Shown here: piece by piece, positions 25,008 through 32,124 of the stretch
Position numbering within the stretch: the first letter of the stretch is position 1
Layout: every line of letters begins with the position of its first letter
NCBI GenBank assembly: GCA_022839625.1
Contig: JALHJL010000014.1
Span: forward strand, 1 to 64,000
Reading direction: 5' to 3'
Length of the DNA: 64,000 nucleotides
From: Phycisphaerales bacterium
GTDB taxonomy: Bacteria > Planctomycetota > Phycisphaerae > UBA1845 > Fen-1342
Made by a program: the position numbers and the translations under genes
Notes under the pieces: model-generated
The model's database searches: none
Seen by the model: the letters and a program-made list of their open reading frames with translations, nothing else
What the model was told of the DNA's origin: nothing

Positions 25008-28000
25008 ATGGTCGCCGCCGCTTGGACGAACCTGGTTGATTTTGCGCACCCGGCATACCTGGCCGCGCTCGCGGGTCTGCCGCTCGTCGTTGCGCTCGGG
25101 GTGCGGTCGCTGTCGGGGCTGGGTTCCGTGCGACGGGCGCTCGCGATCGCTGTTCGCGCTGCGGTGATCCTGGCGATGCTGTTTGCGCTGGCGGGCCCTG
25201 AGTGGGTCCGCACGACGGACGATCAGACGGTCGTCTTCGCGGTGGACCGGTCGGACAGCGTGCCTTCGGATTCCCAGCGCACCGCGGAGCAGTTCATGCG
25301 GGCGGCGACCGGTGGCATGCGTCCGGGAAAGGACCGGGTCGGTCTGCTCGGGTTCGACGGCCGGGCATCCGTTGAGCAGGTGGCACAGGCTGAACTCCTC
25401 GCTGACCGCGCCGGCAGCCCGATCGAGCCGCACCGGACGAATATCGCCGGTGCGCTGCGGCTGGGGCTCGCGCTGTTGCCGCCGGACACCGCTGCGCGGC
25501 TGGTGGTGCTTTCCGACGGCAACGAGAACGTGGGGAGCGCGGCGGTGGAGGCGGAGTCGTGCGCGGCGCTCGGCATTCCGGTGGACGTGGTGCCGCTACG
25601 GTACGAACACGCCGCCGAGATGTTGGTGGACCAGCTCATTGCGCCCGCGTGGGCCAAGCGGGACGAAGTAATCAACCTCCAGCTCGTCGTGCGTTCGCAG
25701 GTCGCGGCGCGGGCGCGCGTGCAGTTGTATCACAACGACCGGCTGGTCGATCTCCACGCGTCAGGCCGGGGTGGGGAGGCTGGCGCGGTGCTCCAGCTCG
25801 ACCCCGGACCGAATCGGCTGACCATTCCAGTGATGTTGCGTGCGGCCGGCGTCCATCGGTTCCGGGCCGCGCTACAACCCGATCCGCCGGAGTCGGACAC
25901 GCTGCCGCAGAACAACGAAGGCCGGGCGTTCACGATCGTGGGGGCGACCGAGCGGGTGCTGCTGGTGGTAGACACCGCCGCCGACGCTGAGGACGTGAAC
26001 CGGACTTCGGCAGAGCTGCTTGCTCAGGCCCTGCGCAGCGGCGGGATCGAATGTGAACAGGTCAGCGTCGACGAGCTGCCCGGCGATCCCGCGGTGCTGG
26101 TGGACTGTTCCGCGGTGATCCTCGCGAACGTGTCCGCGTTTGCGCTGGGGCAGCCGCGGCAGGCGATGCTGGCCTCGTACGTTCGTGACCAGGGGGGCGG
26201 GCTGATTGCCATCGGCGGCGATCGGGCGTTCAGCGTCGGCGGATACGGGCACACGCCGCTGGAGGAAATCCTGCCGGTCGAGACCAGCCGCGACAAGCTC
26301 AAGCTGCTCAGCCTGGGACTGGTCATTGTCCTGGACCGGTCCGGTTCGATGATGGGCGAGAAGATCGCGATGGCGCGGCACGCCGCCATAGCGTCCGTGC
26401 AACTGCTCAGCAGTTTCGACCGCATCGGCGTCGTGGCGTTCGATAGCGACCCGCAGTGGGTCGTGCCGTTGCAGCCGGCGGGCGACAAGGCGGCCATCGC
26501 GCAGCAGATCGCCACGATCGGGGTTGGCGGCGGCACGAACATGTATCCGGCCTTGCTGCGAGCCGGCAGCGGGCTTGCGGACCTGAACACGAATCTGAAG
26601 CACATCATCGTCCTCACCGATGGGCTGTCCATGCCGGGAGATTTCGACGGGCTCGCTCGGCACTGCGCCGCGGCGGGGATTACGGTCTCGGCGATCGCCG
26701 TGGGGCCCGATGCGGACCGCGCCCTGCTGGCGCGCATCGCACAGCTCAGCGGCGGGCGGATGTACGTGGCCGAGAGCGCCAAGCCGCTGCCGCAGATCTT
26801 CGTGCGCGAAACGGTCCTGGCCAGCCGGTCCGGGCTCTTTGAGCAGCCGTTCACGCCGCGTCTGGTCGGGGCGCTCGACAGCCAGATCGTCGAGGGCCTC
26901 GCACAACCCGAGCTGCCTCCGCTGCGCGGGCACGTGGTGACCGCGGCCAAGCCGCTCGCGCAGACGCCGCTGGTACGGGTAACGGAAGATGGAACCGATC
27001 CGATTCTTGCACACTGGCAGGTGGGGCTCGGCCGCACGGTCGCCTTCACGAGCGGCATCTGGCCGAAGTGGGGGCCGCAGTGGGCGGCGTGGTCGGGTTT
27101 CAGCAAGTTCTGGACACAGGCGGTCCGCTACGCCGGCCGGCCGGGCCACCTGCCCGACCTGGAAGTCGAAACGACCATCAAGGACGGCCAGGCCCACGTT
27201 GTGGTTTCTGCCGAGCACTTGCCGCTACGGTTGCAGGGCTCCTTGACACTTGCCGGCCAGTTCATCCGCCCCGATTTCTCCGTGGAGCCGTTGACGCTGC
27301 GCCGCACGGCGGCCGGTCGCTTTGAAGCCGGCTTCCCGGCCCACTTGCCTGGAACCTACCTCGTGAACATGTCCTATCGCTACGGCACCGGGGGGGATGG
27401 TGAGGCTGGCGTATTGCGCTCCGGCGTGGTGATGAGCTACTCGCCCGAATACCGCACGCTCCGGGACAACGCGGGCGGTCTCGCCGAACTTGCCCGGCGC
27501 ACGGGCGGGCGCGTGCTGGACGTGGACAACCCGGCGGCGGTCTTCGAGGCGTGGAGCATTCGGCCGGTTCGAGTTCGACGGCCGTTCTGGGAGGATCTGG
27601 TGCGGTTCGCGCTCCTGTTGTTCCTGCTGGACGTGGCCGTACGGCGCATCGCGGTGACGCCCGCGGAGGCGGTCGCGCGTGCGGCGGCGTTCCTCCGCGA
27701 ATTGTCTGGGCGCGCCGCGCGCGGCGACAGCGCGGCGACGCTCACCGCGCTGCGCGGCGTGAAGGCCCGCGTACGCGACGGCGGCAGGGAATCGCGCCGG
27801 GCGGATGTTACGAAGCGCGCGGATGCACCGAGGACCGGCGAGCCGCTGGAACCCGATGCGCTCACGCGCGCCCTGGCGGGCGTGGAGCCGGAAGCCCCGG
27901 TCGTAGCCGCGCCCTTGCAGAACCGTCGCCCGCCAGCCGCGTCGGAAGGGGAGTACACGACACGCCTGCTGCGGGCCAAGCGCCGTGCCCGGCGTGAACC

Positions 28001-28022
28001 GGATGAGGACGGACGGAAATGA
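25008..28022 (+). CDS. large membrane protein with two vWA domains around a GATase-like domain
   Basis: 1004 residues. Two N-terminal helices (about 15-65) lead to a first vWA domain (FAVDRSDSVPSD near 77). A class-I glutamine-amidotransferase-like domain without catalytic Cys follows (YVRDQGGGLIAIGGDRAFS near 390). A second vWA has an intact MIDAS, VIVLDRSGSM near 440, and LTDG. A further helix lies near 860, then a basic cytoplasmic tail. Such proteins belong to the BatA/MoxR-linked family thought to assist metal-dependent assembly of envelope proteins. The first MIDAS (DRSDS) departs from DXSXS. It shares ATGA with the phosphatase gene. Confidence 0.8.
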   Translation: MVAAAWTNLVDFAHPAYLAALAGLPLVVALGVRSLSGLGSVRRALAIAVRAAVILAMLFALAGPEWVRTTDDQTVVFAVDRSDSVPSDSQRTAEQFMRAATGGMRPGKDRVGLLGFDGRASVEQVAQAELLADRAGSPIEPHRTNIAGALRLGLALLPPDTAARLVVLSDGNENVGSAAVEAESCAALGIPVDVVPLRYEHAAEMLVDQLIAPAWAKRDEVINLQLVVRSQVAARARVQLYHNDRLVDLHASGRGGEAGAVLQLDPGPNRLTIPVMLRAAGVHRFRAALQPDPPESDTLPQNNEGRAFTIVGATERVLLVVDTAADAEDVNRTSAELLAQALRSGGIECEQVSVDELPGDPAVLVDCSAVILANVSAFALGQPRQAMLASYVRDQGGGLIAIGGDRAFSVGGYGHTPLEEILPVETSRDKLKLLSLGLVIVLDRSGSMMGEKIAMARHAAIASVQLLSSFDRIGVVAFDSDPQWVVPLQPAGDKAAIAQQIATIGVGGGTNMYPALLRAGSGLADLNTNLKHIIVLTDGLSMPGDFDGLARHCAAAGITVSAIAVGPDADRALLARIAQLSGGRMYVAESAKPLPQIFVRETVLASRSGLFEQPFTPRLVGALDSQIVEGLAQPELPPLRGHVVTAAKPLAQTPLVRVTEDGTDPILAHWQVGLGRTVAFTSGIWPKWGPQWAAWSGFSKFWTQAVRYAGRPGHLPDLEVETTIKDGQAHVVVSAEHLPLRLQGSLTLAGQFIRPDFSVEPLTLRRTAAGRFEAGFPAHLPGTYLVNMSYRYGTGGDGEAGVLRSGVVMSYSPEYRTLRDNAGGLAELARRTGGRVLDVDNPAAVFEAWSIRPVRVRRPFWEDLVRFALLLFLLDVAVRRIAVTPAEAVARAAAFLRELSGRAARGDSAATLTALRGVKARVRDGGRESRRADVTKRADAPRTGEPLEPDALTRALAGVEPEAPVVAAPLQNRRPPAASEGEYTTRLLRAKRRARREPDEDGRK

Positions 28023-28813
28023 GGTTTTCACGACGAGCCAGGCGCAGGCTACTGATCGGCGGACCGCTCGTTCTGGTGGCGGTCATCATCCTCTGGGGGG
28101 CAGTGCCGCGCGGTCCACTGCGGATCACGCCGCCGCCCGCGGGGGCGGAGCCGGGACGCTGGGTCCACCTGGAGGGCGCGGCGAACACGCGCGATGTCGG
28201 AGGGTATCCGGCGGCCGGCGGGCACGTCGTGAAACGCGGCATGGTCTATCGTTCGGGCAAGCTCAATCGGCTTTCAGGAGCGGGGGCGGATGCGTATCGC
28301 CGGCTCGGCGTGCGAACGGCCATCGACTTCTGTAACCGCCTGACACCCTGGCCGCTGTTCGGCGGAGACGCGTGGAGTGTGCAGTTCGCGTCCACCGTTC
28401 ACGGCTGCCCGATGAGCTTCGCAAAGGACGGGCCGGTCGAGGAGTTCTACATCCGGGGTGTGCGCGACAACGCCGGCTCGCTGCGCAAGGCGTTCGACCT
28501 GCTCAGCCGCGGCGAGAATTACCCCGTGTTGTACCACTGTGCCGTCGGGACAGACCGTACGGGAGTGATGACGGCCTTGCTGCTTTCCTTGCTGGGGGTT
28601 GATCGATCCACGATCATCGCCGACTTCCGTCTGTCGGAGCAGGTCGGCCTGCCGGGGTCGCTGGCGGCGATGGACGCGCTGTTGGATCACGTCGCCGGGC
28701 GCGGGGGGATTGAGGTCTACCTGGCGGAACTGGGGATCGCAGCGGATGCTCGGGAGCGCATCCGGGCGTTGCTCCTGGAACCGCGCCGCGCGGAGTTGGA
28801 GTCACCGCCGTAG
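28019..28813 (+). CDS. membrane-anchored tyrosine phosphatase (Y_phosphatase3 type)
   Basis: 264 residues. Single N-terminal helix (about 10-28). ANTRDVGGYP and YRSGKL are the usual N-terminal motifs of this phosphatase group. HCAVGTDRTG (about 174-183) is the P-loop CX5R with catalytic Cys and Arg. Enzymes of this group act on phosphotyrosine or phosphoinositide. The helix and the 4-nt overlap with the vWA gene suggest that it acts at the membrane in the same process. Confidence 0.85.
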   Translation: MRFSRRARRRLLIGGPLVLVAVIILWGAVPRGPLRITPPPAGAEPGRWVHLEGAANTRDVGGYPAAGGHVVKRGMVYRSGKLNRLSGAGADAYRRLGVRTAIDFCNRLTPWPLFGGDAWSVQFASTVHGCPMSFAKDGPVEEFYIRGVRDNAGSLRKAFDLLSRGENYPVLYHCAVGTDRTGVMTALLLSLLGVDRSTIIADFRLSEQVGLPGSLAAMDALLDHVAGRGGIEVYLAELGIAADARERIRALLLEPRRAELESPP

Positions 28814-28821
28814 ACACGTCG

Positions 28822-28858
28822 GGTCTTGCGCACCCGCGGGAAGTTGCCCAGCAAGACC
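28822..28858. terminator. possible bidirectional terminator
   Basis: 8-bp inverted repeat (GGTCTTGC / GCAAGACC) with a 21-nt loop, in the 51 bases between the convergent phosphatase and HPF genes. The loop is long and there is no T-run. Confidence 0.3.
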
Positions 28859-28864
28859 TTGGCC

Positions 28865-29188
28865 TCAGCCCGCCCCGACGCCCCATTTCATTCGACCGAT
28901 CTTGCGGCTGAGTGCGGGCTTCAGGCGGTCAATCGCCAGGCCGAGCGAACCCAGGACATCCGTCCCCAACTCATCGATCGTCAGTTTGCCGCCGCGCTTT
29001 AAGCCCACGTCGATGCGGCAGCGCTTGTCGACCGACTGCTTGTGCGGACCGGTCACGTCCTCCAGCAGGACGATCACGCTCCGAATACGGTTCTGGAATC
29101 TTGTCAGCGCGGCTGCGACGCGCTCCTGGGCCTGGTTGTGCAACGCGGACTTGTCGTCGATGCCCTTGATGGCGACCTGGAGCCTCAT
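28865..29188 (-). CDS. hpf: short ribosome hibernation-promoting factor (HPF/RaiA)
   Basis: 107 residues from ATG 29188, preceded by a perfect AAGGAGG at 4-nt spacing. MRLQVAIKGID and the AAALTRFQNRIRSVIVLLED segment match the S30EA/HPF beta-alpha fold. The lysines and arginines of the second half (VDKRCRIDVGLKRGG) fit binding of 16S rRNA at the decoding centre. It lacks the extra C-terminal domain of long HPF. Role: keeps idle ribosomes inactive in stationary phase. Confidence 0.75.
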   Translation of the reverse strand: MRLQVAIKGIDDKSALHNQAQERVAAALTRFQNRIRSVIVLLEDVTGPHKQSVDKRCRIDVGLKRGGKLTIDELGTDVLGSLGLAIDRLKPALSRKIGRMKWGVGAG

Positions 29189-29356
29189 GCATTCCTCCTT
29201 ACTCGACACGCCGATGGGGTGCCGCGGGCCCGCAACCCCGACTGGCCGCGCCGCCCGCACCCGGACGCGACCGCCACGCAACCATGTGGCCTTCATTCTT
29301 AGTACGTCGCGGGGGCCGCGGAGTTCGCACGGATTGCAGCCCGCGCGGACGCCGGC

Positions 29357-30886
29357 TTAGAGCTGACCTGCCTCGAACTCCCGGAGCAAGCGCATGTCGA
29401 TTTGAAGCAACCTGCCGCCCTCGGCGTCCTTGGGTTCCGTGCTCCAGGTGACGGGCAGGCCAGCCAGCCGCTCGGCCAGCGGGTCCGGCAGTTCCGCTGC
29501 CAACAGGCGGAACATCGGCTCCGGGCACCAGTCCGCGCACGTGGAGAGCACGCCGAAGTCTTCGTAGCGGTACGTGCGCTCCGGCCAGTGCCCGTCACTG
29601 GGCCGGATGAGGTGAACCGCGGCGGGGCTGGACTGTGCCGCCTGGAACAACTGCGCGCGAAACAGCGCGCGCTCCGCGACCTGTTGCCGGACGACGTGGT
29701 TCAGCACGTTGGAGCGTGCCATCAGGCACGAGAACAGCGCCAGCGCGACGAACAACACCGTCACGGGCATGCGTGCGTCGCGAAACGCCAGCCGCCCGAT
29801 GCCGAACACGGCCCACGCAACCAGGATCACGATCGATGCGCTAAGCGGCCCGATCGAGCGGTAACTGGCCCAGGACTCCGCGGTCAGCAGATTGGGCAGA
29901 TAGGCGACCGGCAGCAGCACGACCCCCCAAAGCAGACACAGGGCGTCAAACGTGCGGCGCCGCACCAGGAATGCGCCGGCCCCGGCTACGACCAGCGCCG
30001 CCACAAGCGCGACCGTCGCGTGCGAAGGCGTGATCTGAAGCAGAGCCGCGGCGTTCACCAGCGGTTCCTTCAGGAACCACACGAGCTTGGAGTAGGGCTC
30101 GCGCGTGAGTGTCGTCCGCACAGTCGGCTCCGCCAACAGCCGCGTGGCGATGGCCGCCGTCGCCAGGGCGCCGACCAGCGTCGCGCCTTGCATCGCGAGC
30201 AGGCGCAGCCGCCGGGGCTGAGGAGTCTCGTGGTCGGCGCGGAAGAAGGCGACGTAGCAGCAGGTTACGTAGAACATCGCCCACGACTGTTGGAAGAAGA
30301 GGGCGGCGAGGAGTGCCGCGAGCGCGGCCAGCAGCCAGCCGGCGGCGTGGTACGTAGCTCGCTTGTAGGCGCCCTGGGCGACGGCGGCGCCGGCCAGCAG
30401 CGCGCACAGGGCGGCGCATGGGCGGTGGACGCTGGCGGCGAAGCCCGCGGTGCTCTGGGCCGAGGGAGTGGTGCAGACGAGGACCGCCAGGGCCGCGGCC
30501 AACCACCGCGGCCAGCCGCGGGATTCGAGCACCACCGCAAGAGCGGCGGCCAGACCGGCCAGCGCGAGCACGGTCAGGCCCCGGACCCAGCGGATCTCGG
30601 AAATCGTCGTGATGGCCCCGAACGCCCAGCCGTGCAGAAGCGCCGCGAGGAAACGCCCGCGCTCCCAGTCGTGACGCGTGATGAGTTCGGCGTCGGTGTT
30701 GGACGCCCAGAGGAACCAGTAGTCGTCCAGCTTCCCGTAGTCGAACTGGACGACGGGCACGTAGGTGAGCACCACGAGGCCGCCGGCAATCACGGCCGGC
30801 AGGCACGGCAGCACCGCGCGGCAGAGGCCCCCGTTGTCCGGCAAGACGAGCGATTCGGCCTGGTCGGACGGCGCGGCCCGACTCAC
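29357..30886 (-). CDS. polytopic membrane protein, GT-C-like
   Basis: 509 residues, about eleven hydrophobic segments. The first extracytoplasmic loop carries YGKLDDYWFLW, like the Asp-Asp motif of GT-C glycosyltransferases such as the GtrII group. About 110 residues after the last helix form a soluble C-terminal portion. A sugar transferase using a polyprenyl-phosphate donor is plausible but unproven. It overlaps the upstream UspA gene by 4 nt, an unexpected pairing. Confidence 0.55.
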   Translation of the reverse strand: MSRAAPSDQAESLVLPDNGGLCRAVLPCLPAVIAGGLVVLTYVPVVQFDYGKLDDYWFLWASNTDAELITRHDWERGRFLAALLHGWAFGAITTISEIRWVRGLTVLALAGLAAALAVVLESRGWPRWLAAALAVLVCTTPSAQSTAGFAASVHRPCAALCALLAGAAVAQGAYKRATYHAAGWLLAALAALLAALFFQQSWAMFYVTCCYVAFFRADHETPQPRRLRLLAMQGATLVGALATAAIATRLLAEPTVRTTLTREPYSKLVWFLKEPLVNAAALLQITPSHATVALVAALVVAGAGAFLVRRRTFDALCLLWGVVLLPVAYLPNLLTAESWASYRSIGPLSASIVILVAWAVFGIGRLAFRDARMPVTVLFVALALFSCLMARSNVLNHVVRQQVAERALFRAQLFQAAQSSPAAVHLIRPSDGHWPERTYRYEDFGVLSTCADWCPEPMFRLLAAELPDPLAERLAGLPVTWSTEPKDAEGGRLLQIDMRLLREFEAGQL

Positions 30887-31782
30887 CCCGGCACCTGAAA
30901 GCTTTCGAGCAGAGCGTCCAGAAACCGGAAGGTCTCGCCCTTGCGTTTGACGACGAGCACCGGCATCGGCGCGTTGACCAGCACGCGCTCTGTGGTGGCC
31001 CCCAGCAGGGCGATGGCCGGCAACGTCGCCCCCCGGCTCCCGACGACGATCGCGTCCATGTTCTTGGCCGACGCCAGATCATGGGCGGCGGCGGCGGTGT
31101 CCCGAGAACAGGTGTAGACGACTTCGAACTCCACGCCGCTCGTGTCCACGTCCGACAGGAACTGCTCGATCTTCTCGCGCTGCGCCAAGGCACGCTGCTG
31201 CGCCGCTTCTTCAAAGGTCATGCCGGTGTAGTGATAGCCGTATGACACGCAGTAGATCGACTGCACCAACACCTGCGGTTTCTCCCCGCTCGCGCGCGCC
31301 AGGCGCAGGGCCGTCTCGACGGCCATCCTGGAATGTTCGGAGCCGTCCACCAACGCCAGCAGGCGGCTCAGATGGGCGTGCGCACCTTCGGGAACGACCA
31401 GCACATCGCAGGGCGTCTTGCGGGCCAGGCGATAGAACGCCGCGCCCACACCCAGTTGATCGTGCGGCAGGCGGCGGCCCACGACGATCATGTCCAGGTC
31501 GTGGTCGCGCGCGGTGCACAGCATGGCTTGCAGGCCGGTCGCGGCCGAGACGTGGATCTCCATGCTCCGCGCCAGCTCTTCCGGAAGCACCTCCAGGAGC
31601 AACGCGCGGAGCTTCTCAGGTTCGGGGACCGGCGTCTCGGCCGGGTCCTCGATCCCGCGCACGTGCAGGCAGTGGATCGACTCGGGGCTCTCCAGCTTGG
31701 CCAGTAATCCGGCAAATGCCAGCGCTTCCTTGTCGCCGGGTTCGTCGTTCAGGTACACGCCGAGTCTTCGCAGGCTCTTCAT
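30883..31782 (-). CDS. tandem universal stress protein (two UspA domains)
   Basis: 299 residues, two UspA domains (about 1-140 and 150-290). The second keeps the ATP loop GSRGATLPAIALLGATTERV; the first has GRRLPHDQLGVGA, a degenerate loop. Start at ATG 31782, with GAGGTG 6 nt upstream; the frame is open to 31872, but that part lies before the fold. Likely a cytoplasmic ATP-dependent stress regulator. TATACT at 31850-31845 is a good -10 and gives a leader of about 56 nt. The divergent neighbour is a P-type ATPase. Confidence 0.85.
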   Translation of the reverse strand: MKSLRRLGVYLNDEPGDKEALAFAGLLAKLESPESIHCLHVRGIEDPAETPVPEPEKLRALLLEVLPEELARSMEIHVSAATGLQAMLCTARDHDLDMIVVGRRLPHDQLGVGAAFYRLARKTPCDVLVVPEGAHAHLSRLLALVDGSEHSRMAVETALRLARASGEKPQVLVQSIYCVSYGYHYTGMTFEEAAQQRALAQREKIEQFLSDVDTSGVEFEVVYTCSRDTAAAAHDLASAKNMDAIVVGSRGATLPAIALLGATTERVLVNAPMPVLVVKRKGETFRFLDALLESFQVPG

Positions 31783-31844
31783 GCTGAGCACCTCGTCGCT
31801 CGCGGTGTGGCGGAGTGACTTCCTCGAGCCCTGTCGTCCCCCGC

Positions 31845-31850
31845 AGTATA
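31845..31850 (-). promoter_or_regulatory. candidate -10 of the usp gene
   Basis: TATACT reading leftwards, about 60 nt before the Shine-Dalgarno-led ATG at 31782. A convincing -35 is not seen. Confidence 0.35.
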
Positions 31851-31979
31851 CGCCGCGCGATCCGGCGGTCAAAACATACGATCCTGTCCCACGGGCGCGA
31901 TGGCCGCCACGCGCGTTCCGTGCGCCTTTTCCATGACGGGCCGGCCCTCTGCGTGCGGGCCTCGGCCGCTACGGCCTGG

Positions 31980-32007
31980 TTGACACCCGCCCCCATCCAG
32001 CCATAAT
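31980..32007 (+). promoter_or_regulatory. sigma-70-type promoter before the P-type ATPase gene
   Basis: Consensus TTGACA (31980-31985), a 16-nt spacer and CATAAT (32002-32007). The start site would be near 32014, leaving a leader of about 110 nt before ATG 32125. This is the best housekeeping promoter I see in the window. It lies in the 342-base region divergent to the usp gene; just before it, 31935-31972 contains a possible degenerate REP (GTAGCGGCCG on the minus strand). Nothing else is seen there. Confidence 0.6.
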
Positions 32008-32124
32008 GGTGCAAAATCTGCAGCGGGCGACACACCTCGGCGTCTGGCGCGCGTAGGGAATCCGCTGCAGTAGAATCGCTTCTCTTCGAGAACTTGGTCC
32101 CCCCGCCACGGAGGCGCTGTACAA

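Noticed and set aside
31935..31972. Possible fifth family A REP in the usp-ATPase gap
   Set aside because: GTAGCGGCCG matches on the minus strand, but the hairpin is interrupted by an insertion; kept only as a note, not as a feature.
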